From Blastococcus sp. HT6-4 (lineage in GTDB: Bacteria; Actinomycetota; Actinomycetes; Mycobacteriales; Geodermatophilaceae): a stretch of DNA of 64,000 bases. The stretch's first letter is position 1. Each line of letters starts with the position of its first letter. The notes under the pieces were generated by a model that searched no databases, was not told where the DNA came from, and saw only the letters and a list, made by a program, of their open reading frames with translations. This document shows positions 21,467-29,310 of this stretch, in pieces. The stretch spans positions 2,914,001 through 2,978,000 of the forward strand of contig NZ_CP155551.1 of NCBI RefSeq assembly GCF_039679125.1, in the 5' to 3' direction. The position numbers were made by a program, and so were the translations under genes.

Positions 21467-23233
21467 CTACGACCCGACCGCGGCCTCCGCGGCCGGGGTC
21501 AGCTCGGCCACCAGCTCCCCCACCGGCCGGGGCCGGCCGTAGAGGTAGCCCTGCGCCAGCGGGCAGCCCAGCTCCCGCAGCGTCCGAGCCTGCTCGGGCG
21601 TCTCCACCCCCTCGGCGATGAGCACGAGGTCCAGCGCGTCGGCCAGCGCCATGACGCTGCGCAGCAACCGCGCCCGCCGGCTCGACGTCGTGATCGTCGA
21701 GACGAACGAGTTGTCCAGCTTCAGGTAGTCGGTGGGCAGCGTGTCGAGCCGCGACAGGGCGGAGTAGCCGGTGCCGAAGTCGTCGATCGCCACCCGCAGC
21801 CCGTGCGCGCGCAGCGTGTGCAGCGCCCGCACCGACCGGGTCGTCTCCGCCTCGACCAGGCTCTCGGTCACCTCGACCACGGTCCGCCCGGCCGGCCAGC
21901 CGGTGCCCGCCAGCGCGGCCAGCACCCGGTCGGGGAAGCCGGGGTCGTCCAGCTCCAGCCCCGACACGTTGACCGTCAGGACGAGGTCGCGGCCCAGCGC
22001 GTCCGACAGCGTCCGGGCGTCCCGGCACGCCGCCACCCACACGAAGGCCCCGAGCGCACCGATCAGCCCCTCCTGCTCGGCGACCGGCACGAAGTCCATC
22101 GGCGGCACCATCCCGCGCTCCGGGTGGGTCCAGCGCACCAGCGCCTCCACGCCGGCGATCTCGCCGTCCGCCGGGGTGACGATCGGCTGCAGGTGCACCG
22201 ACAGCCCGCCCGCCTGCCCGTCGGCGAGCGCGGTGGCGAGGTCGCGGGCCATCGGGCTCTGTCCTCCGGCGTCGAGTTCGCTGCGCCCGCGGCCGAGCGT
22301 CTTCACCCGGTACAGCGCGGCATCGGCCCGCCGCATCAGGTCCGACGGGGAGTCGCCCAGCTCGATCTGGGCGACGCCGACCGACGTGCCGATCCCCGGC
22401 AGCGCCGCCCGCAGCGCGTCGGCGCAGCGCAGCGCCCGGTCGCCGTCGTGCCCGGGCAGCAGCAGCGAGAACTCATCCCCGCCGTGCCGGGCGAGGACCG
22501 CGCCCCGCGGGAGCGCCTGCCGCCACGTGTCCGCGACCGCGCGCAGCAGCTCGTCGCCGGCGGCGTGGCCCCGTGAGTCGTTGACCGCCTTGAAGTGGTC
22601 GAGGTCGAACAGGGCTGCCGCCAGCGGCTCGCCGGTGCGCATCGCCGTCCGCACCGCGGCGTCCAGCAGCTCGTCGAAGCCGCGCCGGTTGACCAGGCCG
22701 GTGAGCGCGTCCTCGCCGGCGCTGGCCGCCCGCCGGGCCAGGACGCCGATGGCCCCCGCCGAGCCGACGACGAGCACGCCCAGGACGAGCGCCGGGCCGA
22801 CGGCCACGTCACCCCGGAGCACGACCACGACCGCACCGATGGCCAGCAGCTCGACCAGGAAGCCGAGGCCCCACAGCAGCGGGAAGAACAGGAACGCGTC
22901 CATCGAGGCGAACGCCATCAGGGCGAGCACCGCCACCGCGCCGTCCACCGTGGGTGAGCAGTAGCCGAAGACGCCGATGCCGACGGCGCCGACGATCATC
23001 AGCACCTGGAAGAAGACCCGCGGGATGCGGTGGCCCCAGCGCATCACCGCCAGACCGAGCACGGTCGTGGCCGGCCCGAGCGCGCTGATCGCGGGGTGGA
23101 TGCCGGCCAGGCCGCCGGGAGAGCCCAGGACGAGCGCGATCGCGGCCAGGCCGCCCATGGCCGTGAGCAGGCCGCCGGTCCGGGCGACGACCCGCGGGGT
23201 GGCCACCTCCGGAGCCATCCGACTGATCCGCAT
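21467..23233 (-). CDS. membrane GGDEF-EAL protein (c-di-GMP synthesis/breakdown)
   Basis: A 588-residue inner-membrane signalling protein. Five or six hydrophobic helices fill residues 15-165. The diguanylate cyclase domain follows, with an intact GGDEF at 251-255, and then a phosphodiesterase domain with EAL at 363-365, DDFGTGYS and a full downstream acidic set (EVTES, KLDNSFV, AEGVET). No RxxD inhibitory site sits five residues before GGDEF. Both activities could be real; which dominates is not visible. The N-terminal membrane part resembles no named sensor I know. It may use ATG 23233 or the second ATG five codons later. It converges on the P-ATPase gene across the hairpin. Confidence 0.92.
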   Translation of the reverse strand: MRISRMAPEVATPRVVARTGGLLTAMGGLAAIALVLGSPGGLAGIHPAISALGPATTVLGLAVMRWGHRIPRVFFQVLMIVGAVGIGVFGYCSPTVDGAVAVLALMAFASMDAFLFFPLLWGLGFLVELLAIGAVVVVLRGDVAVGPALVLGVLVVGSAGAIGVLARRAASAGEDALTGLVNRRGFDELLDAAVRTAMRTGEPLAAALFDLDHFKAVNDSRGHAAGDELLRAVADTWRQALPRGAVLARHGGDEFSLLLPGHDGDRALRCADALRAALPGIGTSVGVAQIELGDSPSDLMRRADAALYRVKTLGRGRSELDAGGQSPMARDLATALADGQAGGLSVHLQPIVTPADGEIAGVEALVRWTHPERGMVPPMDFVPVAEQEGLIGALGAFVWVAACRDARTLSDALGRDLVLTVNVSGLELDDPGFPDRVLAALAGTGWPAGRTVVEVTESLVEAETTRSVRALHTLRAHGLRVAIDDFGTGYSALSRLDTLPTDYLKLDNSFVSTITTSSRRARLLRSVMALADALDLVLIAEGVETPEQARTLRELGCPLAQGYLYGRPRPVGELVAELTPAAEAAVGS

Positions 23234-23299
23234 GGAACGGGGTGTCGGTCGTCCACCAGCGGAACTGAAGCGGCCGTCACCCCGGAGGGTGCCCCGGCG

Positions 23300-23833
23300 T
23301 CAGACGCCGAGGTGCGCCAGCGCCTGCAGCAGCAGCGCGCTCTGCCCGTTCGCCAGCTCGGCCAGGACGGCCGGCTCCCGGGCCTCCAGAGGGGAGAACC
23401 AGGTCAGCTCGAGCGCGTCCTGCTGCGGGGCGCAGTCGCCCTCGACCGGCACGACGTAGGCCAGCGACACCGCGTGCTGCCGGGGGTCGTGGAACGGCGT
23501 CACGCCGGGGGTCGGGAAGTACTCCGCGACGGTGAACGGCTGCGGGGCGGGCGGGATCCGCGGCAGCGCGAGCGGGCCGAGGTCCTTCTCCACGTGCCGC
23601 AGCAGGGCTGCGCGCACCCGCTCGTGGTAAAGCACCCGCCCCGAGACCAGGGCCCGCTTGATCTGCCCGTCCTCACCCGCCCGGAGCAGCAGCCCGACCG
23701 AGGTGACCGTGCCGTGGTCGTCGACGCGCACCGGCACCACGTCGACGTAGAGGATCGGCAGCCGTTCGCGGGCGGCGTCCATCTCCTCCCGGGAGAGCCA
23801 GCTGGTACCGGTCGCCGTCGTCACGTCCGTCAT
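23300..23833 (-). CDS. NUDIX-like DUF4916 protein
   Basis: A 177-residue actinobacterial protein of the DUF4916 group, distantly related to NUDIX hydrolases. The start (SWLSREEMDAARERLPILYV) and segments such as LLRAGEDGQIKRALVSGRVL and HAVSLAYVVPVEGD match the family from memory. The usual NUDIX box (GX5EX7REUXEEXGU) is not recognisable, so nucleotide hydrolysis is doubtful. ATG 23833 is preceded by TAGACA six bases away, which could be a leaderless promoter; no Shine-Dalgarno is visible. No operon partner is evident. Confidence 0.7.
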   Translation of the reverse strand: MTDVTTATGTSWLSREEMDAARERLPILYVDVVPVRVDDHGTVTSVGLLLRAGEDGQIKRALVSGRVLYHERVRAALLRHVEKDLGPLALPRIPPAPQPFTVAEYFPTPGVTPFHDPRQHAVSLAYVVPVEGDCAPQQDALELTWFSPLEAREPAVLAELANGQSALLLQALAHLGV

Positions 23834-23921
23834 GGGGACTGTCTAGCCGACGTCGCCCGCGGGACGCGCGCGAGCCCCGTGTCCGGCGCGGCGGAGGTGG
23901 GGCCGGCGGACGCCGACGGGA

Positions 23922-24371
23922 TCAGTCACCGGTGTAGGCGGCGATGCCGAAGTGCTGCCGGCCGTCCTCGTCCTCCTGCACGAGCACGGTGTACGCCGTG
24001 CCGTCGACGATCGCCGCACAGGTGTTCCCGTCGCACTCGACGGTCTCCGGCTCGGCGCCCTGCTCGGCCATCCACGCGGCGAACGCCGCCTCGGTGGCGG
24101 CGTCCTGGTCGTCGAGGCTGCCGCGCCAGAGGATCAACGTGGCGATCCCGACGGCCGCGACGAGGAGGGCCACCATCGGGGCGATCGGCAGCCCCCTGAT
24201 CCGCTCCGCCCAGCCGGGGTCACCGGTGACCGGGGGCCCGATGCCGGCCGGGGGGATGCCGTAGGACGCGCCGACGGTCGGCTCCACGACCGGCTGGGCC
24301 GGAGGTGGCGTCGCATCGGGGTCGCCGGAGGCAGCGGTGCTGCCGCTCGGGTTCGGGTCGTCGGTGCTCAT
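23922..24371 (-). CDS. hypothetical single-pass membrane protein
   Basis: A 149-residue protein of unknown function. The first 60 residues are Pro/Gly/Ser-rich and probably disordered, one transmembrane helix lies near 67-85 (APMVALLVAAVGIATLIL), and the C-terminal part (about 60 residues) contains two cysteines eight or so apart (VECDGNTCAAI) that could form a disulfide outside the cell. No signal peptide is present. It ends 89 bases before the DUF4916 start and begins 27 bases after the DUF4407 gene stop, so it may share that gene's transcript. Confidence 0.6.
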   Translation of the reverse strand: MSTDDPNPSGSTAASGDPDATPPPAQPVVEPTVGASYGIPPAGIGPPVTGDPGWAERIRGLPIAPMVALLVAAVGIATLILWRGSLDDQDAATEAAFAAWMAEQGAEPETVECDGNTCAAIVDGTAYTVLVQEDEDGRQHFGIAAYTGD

Positions 24372-24397
24372 GGCAGCAGGCTCTCAACCGCCGGGCG

Positions 24398-25813
24398 TCA
24401 GGCCGGCGTCGGCTCCCGGTCGGCCGGGCGGCGGCGCACCGACCGCACCGTCCGGACGGCGGCGTTGCGGGCCAGCTCGCGGATCGGGCCGGTGTCCCAC
24501 ATCCGCTGCGCCTCCACCGGCTCCTCCGCCGGAGCCACCGGGGCCGGCGCCGGCTCGCTCCGCGCGCCCTCGGTCCGCGCGGCCACCTCGGCCAGCGTCG
24601 CCCGGCGCCGCGCCAGGATCGCCTCCTTCTGCCGGTCGACCCGCTCGCGCTCGGCCATCACCAGCAGCTCCTCCTTGGCCTGCGCCACGGTGCGCCGCGA
24701 CTCCTGGGCGAGCTCCTCGATCTCCACGTCACCGGAGTCGCGCAGCGCCGTCAGCCGGTCGTAGGCGGTCGGGGGGCTGAAGTTGAGCAGCAGCTTCATC
24801 AGCACCGGCAGGACCTCGACGCACATGAACAGCAGCGACAGCATGAACTGCGCGGCGGCCAGGGTCCCGCTCTTGTCGCCCAGTCGGTCGAGTGCCTCCA
24901 GGCGCAGCAGGATGCCGCCGGAGCCCTCGTTCCGTTCGTCGAAGGCGGCCTGCAGCCGATCGAGCTCCGCGGTCAGCCGGGCCAGCTCGGCGCGGTCGCC
25001 GTCCAGGGACGACGCCGCCAGCGAGGCGCTGCGCCCCTCGGCGGCGGACACCGCCGCGGTCGCGGCGGCGAGCTCCGACCGGGCCGCGGCCACGACCGCC
25101 GCCTGGGCGTCGGCCGCCGCGCGCGCCTGGGCGTAGGCCTCGCCGGTCCCGGCGTCGCCGGTGCCGCAGGTGCCGTCCAGCTCGCACTGCGCCTTGGCGT
25201 CGAGCTCGCGGCCCACCGCCACGGCCTGGTCCAGCGCCGCCTGCTTCTCGACCACCCCGCCGCGCACCGAGGCCAGGCCGGCGTCGCTGCGCCCCCCGCT
25301 GGCGATGACCGCCTCCTGCGCGGCGATCCGCTCCTCCAGCGCCGGCAGGCCCGCGAACCGGGTGTCGGCCTCCAGCGCGGTGCGGTGGGCATCGGCCGCC
25401 TCGGCCTGCATGACGACGATCTCGGCGTCGATCTCCTTGTGGAACACCTGCAGGGTCAGCGGCGTCGCGACGACGACGCCGAGCACCAGCGCCAGCCCGA
25501 CGCGCGGCACGGCCATCACCAGGTTGCGCTTGAGCGAGCTGTCGTGCGCCATCCCGACCAGCAGCATCCGGTCCAGGTTGACGACGACGGCGCCCCAGCC
25601 CAGGCCGACCAGCAGCGCCAGCGGCCACCACACTCCCAGCGCCATCGACACCGCGAAGGCGGCCGAGACGGCGGCGAGCGCCCCCGTGCTCAGCAGCACC
25701 CCGCCCAGCGCGACGAAGCGCGGGCGGGCGCCGGGCGCCGCGGCCAGCACGTCCGGCCGGGCGCCGGCCAGAACCGCCAGCCCGTCGCCGATCCGACGTC
25801 GTCGCTCGCTCAT
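24398..25813 (-). CDS. DUF4407 membrane protein
   Basis: A protein of about 471 residues matching the DUF4407 family: four hydrophobic segments near 45-65, 70-90, 105-125 and 315-340, with a long periplasmic, Ala/Glu/Arg-rich coiled-coil region (about 130-300) containing one CELDGTCG cysteine pair, and a charged cytoplasmic tail. NLDRMLL between helices is typical. Function is unknown in the family. ATG 25813 lies nine bases after a GGGGG run; GTG 25822 is an alternative adding three residues. Two hairpins (25827-25858 and 25860-25877) immediately upstream could be a leader structure or the terminator of the lipoprotein gene. Confidence 0.8.
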   Translation of the reverse strand: MSERRRRIGDGLAVLAGARPDVLAAAPGARPRFVALGGVLLSTGALAAVSAAFAVSMALGVWWPLALLVGLGWGAVVVNLDRMLLVGMAHDSSLKRNLVMAVPRVGLALVLGVVVATPLTLQVFHKEIDAEIVVMQAEAADAHRTALEADTRFAGLPALEERIAAQEAVIASGGRSDAGLASVRGGVVEKQAALDQAVAVGRELDAKAQCELDGTCGTGDAGTGEAYAQARAAADAQAAVVAAARSELAAATAAVSAAEGRSASLAASSLDGDRAELARLTAELDRLQAAFDERNEGSGGILLRLEALDRLGDKSGTLAAAQFMLSLLFMCVEVLPVLMKLLLNFSPPTAYDRLTALRDSGDVEIEELAQESRRTVAQAKEELLVMAERERVDRQKEAILARRRATLAEVAARTEGARSEPAPAPVAPAEEPVEAQRMWDTGPIRELARNAAVRTVRSVRRRPADREPTPA

Positions 25814-25826
25814 GCAGTGCACCCCC

Positions 25827-25858
25827 GGGCGACGGGGGTCGCGAAAGGACCGTCGCCC
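25827..25858. terminator. hairpin before the DUF4407 start
   Basis: GGGCGACGG at 25827-25835 pairs perfectly with CCGTCGCCC at 25850-25858 around a 14-base loop. It is downstream of the lipoprotein gene and directly upstream of DUF4407 on the same strand, so it may end the first transcript or fold over the second gene's start. Confidence 0.45.
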
Positions 25859-25859
25859 A

Positions 25860-25877
25860 CCTGCCTCTATCGGCAGG
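25860..25877. terminator. second small hairpin in the same spacer
   Basis: CCTGCC/GGCAGG with a six-base loop (TCTATC), two bases away from the larger hairpin. Tandem stems like this often serve as terminators in actinobacteria. Confidence 0.35.
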
Positions 25878-25945
25878 CCGGGGTGCGACCGCGCACGGCC
25901 GCCGACCGTGATGGATCTCGCCCCGGGGATCGGGGCGTCGCGGCG

Positions 25946-26239
25946 TCAGTCGTCGGAGCCGATGCTGTTCTGGTCCTCGGACGAGGTCCCTTCGTCGATA
26001 CCGGCCTCTTCGTCCCCGAACGTGGTCCCGTCGTCGATACCGGCCTCTTCGTCCTCCTGGATGCCACCGGTGCCCCGGTCGACGGTGTTCGGGTCCTCGT
26101 CGCCGCCCTCGGGCGTGTCGAACTGCTCGTCGACCGTCGTGCCCTCCTCCAGGGCAGGCGTGTCGTCCTCGCCGCAGCCGGTCAGGCCCAGGCCGGCGGC
26201 GAGCACGGCACCGGCCAGCATCCGTGTGGTCTTGCGCAT
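25946..26239 (-). CDS. small acidic lipoprotein
   Basis: A 97-residue predicted lipoprotein. The signal peptide RKTTRMLAGAVLAAGLGLTGC ends in a good lipobox with the lipidated Cys at about residue 23. The remainder is very acidic (Asp, Glu, Gly, Thr) and probably unfolded, and includes an imperfect 13-residue repeat (EEAGIDDGTTFGD then EEAGIDEGTSSED) from a duplicated DNA segment. ATG 26239 has a perfect GAGGAGG upstream. No function can be assigned; a surface or ion-binding role is possible. It may be co-transcribed with the DUF4407 gene downstream, unless the hairpins between them stop transcription. Confidence 0.75.
   Translation of the reverse strand: MRKTTRMLAGAVLAAGLGLTGCGEDDTPALEEGTTVDEQFDTPEGGDEDPNTVDRGTGGIQEDEEAGIDDGTTFGDEEAGIDEGTSSEDQNSIGSDD
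25992..26054. repeat. 24-bp direct repeat inside the lipoprotein gene
   Basis: The 24-base sequence starting TCGTCGATACC occurs at 25992-26015 and again exactly at 26031-26054, a period of 39 bases (13 codons), so the reading frame is kept. Copy number could vary between strains by slippage. Confidence 0.8.
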
Positions 26240-26345
26240 GCGTCCTCCTCGCGTGGTCATGCGCCTGCTCTGCCCCGCCCGCACCGTTCCCACGCGGCGA
26301 CGGCGGCAGATGACACGGCTTCGACACGTCCCCCGGGTGCGGCGA

Positions 26346-26924
26346 TCAGGCCGGCCGGCGCGGGTCGCGGCCGGTGCGCCCCAGCAGCCGGTCGAACGGC
26401 GGGGCGTCGTCCGGCACGGGCACGACCGGCCCGAACAGTCCCTCGGGCTCACCGGTGGTGTCGCTGCGGTCGCCGATCATCGCGAGGCAGGCTTCGACCG
26501 CCGCGGGGTCGGGCCGGTACGGCTGTCCGGTGGCGACGGCGAGGTCCCAGCCGTGCACCAGCACCTCGTTCCAGGCGACGACGGCCATCGCCGCCGCCGG
26601 CATCCGGACGCCGGCCACCTCCGCCTCTCCACGGTTTGCCTGGGGTGCCCGCCAGGCGGCGGCCAGCGCCTCGAGCTGCGCGGGCAGCCGGGTGCGCCAG
26701 TCGGGCGCGAGGTGCGCCGCGTCGGCCGAGGGACCGCCGTCGAACGCCGCCTTCTCCGCGGCCAGTCGGAAGGCCAGCGTCAACCCGACCAGGTGGTCGA
26801 GGAGGCCGGCGACCGGCATCCCCTCGCACGGTGTCGGGTCGCCCAGCTGGTCGTCGCGCACCCCGGCGACCACGCGTGCCGCCTCATCGGTCTGCGGGCC
26901 CAGGTCCACGGTCGTCGTCTGCAT
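26346..26924 (-). CDS. TIGR03086-family protein (DinB/maleylpyruvate isomerase-like)
   Basis: A 192-residue protein of the mycothiol-dependent maleylpyruvate isomerase-like superfamily, TIGR03086 group. The signatures DPTPCEGMPVAGLLDHLVG (about 29-47) and NEVLVHGWDLAVATGQP (about 119-135) supply the conserved histidines expected to bind a metal. Members are abundant in actinobacteria and mostly uncharacterised, so the reaction is unknown; a thiol-linked transferase or isomerase activity is possible. Start ATG 26924. It is divergent from the DUF1810 gene, with 55 bases between them. Confidence 0.8.
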   Translation of the reverse strand: MQTTTVDLGPQTDEAARVVAGVRDDQLGDPTPCEGMPVAGLLDHLVGLTLAFRLAAEKAAFDGGPSADAAHLAPDWRTRLPAQLEALAAAWRAPQANRGEAEVAGVRMPAAAMAVVAWNEVLVHGWDLAVATGQPYRPDPAAVEACLAMIGDRSDTTGEPEGLFGPVVPVPDDAPPFDRLLGRTGRDPRRPA

Positions 26925-26979
26925 GCCGGAGAGGACTCCCCCGGGACCGCGAACTCATCGGGTGGAGGACGCTGGCGGG

Positions 26980-27399
26980 GTGACCGCTTCCCCCGACCTC
27001 CGCCGGTTCCTCGACGCCCAGGCCCAGACGTACGAACAGGCCCTGTCCGAGCTGCAGGACGGGCGGAAGCGCACCCACTGGATGTGGTTCGTCTTCCCGC
27101 AGGTCGCCGGGCTGGGCCGCAGCGGCATGGCGCAGCGGTTCGCGATCTCCGGCCTGGAGGAGGCCCGGGCCTACCTGGCGCACCCCGTGCTGGGCCGCCG
27201 GCTGGTGGAGTGCGCCCGCGCGCTCACCGCGCTCGACACCGCCGACCCGGTGCAGGTGCTGGGCGAGGTCGACGCGCAGAAGCTGCGGTCGTCGATGACG
27301 CTCTTCGCGCACGCCGCGCCCGGCGCGGCGATCTTCCGCGAGGTGCTCGACCACTACTTCGACGGCGTCGAGGACGAGGCGACCACCAGCCGCCTCTGA
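26980..27399 (+). CDS. DUF1810 family protein
   Basis: A 139-residue protein matching DUF1810: LRRFLDAQAQTYEQALSEL, HWMWFVFPQ, and RLVECARALTAL plus KLRSSMTLFAHAAP are typical. The family is widespread in bacteria and its biochemical role is unknown. The start is GTG 26980, with GGAGG eleven bases upstream; the longer open frame upstream runs across the divergent gene and is not coding. It ends three bases before the convergent SIR2-domain gene, so the two transcripts must overlap or terminate inside one another. Confidence 0.8.
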   Translation: MTASPDLRRFLDAQAQTYEQALSELQDGRKRTHWMWFVFPQVAGLGRSGMAQRFAISGLEEARAYLAHPVLGRRLVECARALTALDTADPVQVLGEVDAQKLRSSMTLFAHAAPGAAIFREVLDHYFDGVEDEATTSRL

Positions 27400-27402
27400 C
27401 CC

Positions 27403-29091
27403 TCAGCGGGGCCGATTCCCGGCTGCCAAGCGGCGCAGCCGGTGCCACGAACTGATCTGCAGCGCAAAGGCGCTGGACAGCCGATCGCGCCACCCGAAGT
27501 ACGCGCCCAGGCCGGGCATGAGCACGAGGGTGTGCAGGGATTCGGGCCGCCCCAGCGCGGTGGCCAGGGCGACCTGGCGGCGCACCGTAGCGACGTCGAC
27601 CCTGCCTGACTCCGCCGATCGACGGATCCCCCCGTGTACGAAGTTCAGGACCGCGTGAAGGGAGTCGAACTGCGTGAACGAGGCCAGTGCCTCGTCGACC
27701 CGGCGCTCCTCGTCCCCGTCCAGCCTTCCGCGCAGATCACCGAACCGGGCCGCGAGCGCCACGCCCTGACCACGGGGATCGGGGTCCGGAATGTGCTCGT
27801 GTGCCCACCGCGCGACACGGAGCATCGACAGCCATCGGGTGTCCGGTGATCGCCGCATGTGGTCGAGCACCCGGACGAGTGTCTCGGGTACCGGCCCGGG
27901 ATCCACACCCCGCCGTTCCGCGAGGCGCAGCGTCAGGGCCAGGACGACGACGGCCGCCGTCCAGCGCCCCTGCACCCACAAGGTGGCACCGATTCGCTCC
28001 CACCGCGCCACCCGGTCGACGACCGCGCGACCGGCGTGTGCGCGTCGGTAGTGCCGGCGCGCGAGCCCGTAGCGACCCGAGCCCCAGGCGGCCTCGGCCG
28101 CAAGGGCGGAGGAGCGGCGGGTGGGCAGCGACGCGTCCGGCAGGTGGCGGAGGACCCGTTCCGAGGAGCCGACGTGGTCCCACAGGAGCGTGGTGGCGGC
28201 GGCGCGTGCCCCGGCAGAGCCGAGCGGGGAACTCCGCCGCCGATACCCCTGCCATGGTTCCGCGGGCTCGGGCGGCTCCAGCCGCCACTCCTTAGCCAGC
28301 GCGGCTAGTACGTCCGCCGTACGAGCGTGCAGCTGCATGGCCCGTCCGCCTGCGCTGTGGAATGCCTCGAGTTGCGGCTGCCGACACGAGGCCCCGAGGA
28401 CAACGTCTGGGGGGTCGGCCGGCTGTTCATCGTGGACCACCCACAGGAACGTCTTCCCTCGGGCCGCGCCCGTCTTCACCCACTGCCGGAAGAAGGGGTC
28501 CACGTCGAAGTAGTCACTGCCGCTGTAGCCCAGGAAGACGACGAGGTCGGCGGCTCCCAGCCAGCCCGCCAGTTCATGAGCGACCGAGTCGGACAACCCG
28601 TGCTGCAGGAGCGCCACACTGCCCCCGGCCCGCACCGAAGGCGGGTCGTCCAGGCGCCCGTGAAAGTGCAGGATCGCCGCCGCCGCAGACGGGGCGGCGA
28701 GTGCCCGTTCGATGCACAGGTCGAAGTTCGCCGTTACGTGGCGACCGCCGACGGCGACGTGCCGAGCGAAGAACCGGTGCAGCCGGTTGGGCTCACCCGC
28801 TGCGAGCTGGTCCAGAAGTCCGAGCCCGGCCAGGCCATGGGCGTCGTCCTGGAGCCCAACGCCGAGGACCGACTCCAGCCGCGGACCGCTCCGCCCGAAC
28901 GACGAGAAGACCGCGTCGACTTCTTCGCGCGTGCCCGGCAGGAAGAGCCGATCCAGAGCTTCCTCGGTCAGTGTGACGCCCAGCGGACCGTTCGTAGGCG
29001 CCTCGGCCGACACTCCGGCGCCTGACCAGAGCAACGTCTTGGACGCCGAAGGAGGGACAGTCCCGAGAATCCGCGTCAGGTCGCACGTCAT
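27403..29091 (-). CDS. SIR2-domain protein with C-terminal helical region, possible defence NADase
   Basis: A 562-residue protein. The N-terminal SIR2-like domain has the NAD-binding GAGVS (24-28), TANFD with Asn122 and Asp124, the catalytic-type histidine in LHFHG (His142 or His144) and GYSGSD (188-193). The C-terminal half is rich in helices with Ala/Arg/Leu and looks like TPR-type repeats. SIR2 domains fused to helical sensors occur in anti-phage proteins that destroy NAD, but deacetylase-like or other roles exist. No partner gene is next to it. ATG 29091 is chosen; GAGGAAGG lies about 11 bases upstream. GC content is visibly lower than in neighbours, which suggests transfer. Confidence 0.75.
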   Translation of the reverse strand: MTCDLTRILGTVPPSASKTLLWSGAGVSAEAPTNGPLGVTLTEEALDRLFLPGTREEVDAVFSSFGRSGPRLESVLGVGLQDDAHGLAGLGLLDQLAAGEPNRLHRFFARHVAVGGRHVTANFDLCIERALAAPSAAAAILHFHGRLDDPPSVRAGGSVALLQHGLSDSVAHELAGWLGAADLVVFLGYSGSDYFDVDPFFRQWVKTGAARGKTFLWVVHDEQPADPPDVVLGASCRQPQLEAFHSAGGRAMQLHARTADVLAALAKEWRLEPPEPAEPWQGYRRRSSPLGSAGARAAATTLLWDHVGSSERVLRHLPDASLPTRRSSALAAEAAWGSGRYGLARRHYRRAHAGRAVVDRVARWERIGATLWVQGRWTAAVVVLALTLRLAERRGVDPGPVPETLVRVLDHMRRSPDTRWLSMLRVARWAHEHIPDPDPRGQGVALAARFGDLRGRLDGDEERRVDEALASFTQFDSLHAVLNFVHGGIRRSAESGRVDVATVRRQVALATALGRPESLHTLVLMPGLGAYFGWRDRLSSAFALQISSWHRLRRLAAGNRPR

Positions 29092-29226
29092 CCGGACCGG
29101 TCCTTCCTCGTCAGGGTGCGGCCAGTCTGTGACGGAACCCGAACTCCTGCGCGGCGATACTCCAGCGGGAGCGGCCACCGGTGCGAGCTGCCCGCTGATC
29201 CCGAGGCGGTTCCTAAGTGCTCGGGA

Positions 29227-29255
29227 GCTATACCCACCGGCTCGGACACGTCACC
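29227..29255 (-). promoter_or_regulatory. candidate promoter of the SIR2-domain gene
   Basis: On the minus strand, TATAGC (29227-29232) is preceded 16 bases upstream by GTGACG, a fair -35. The AT-rich -10 is unusual for this window. It would give a leader of about 130 bases. Confidence 0.35.
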
Positions 29256-29310
29256 GGAAAGCAGTCCTCCCGGTGGTGTGAGGTCGGTCGGCATCGGGAA
29301 CGCTCCCGCG

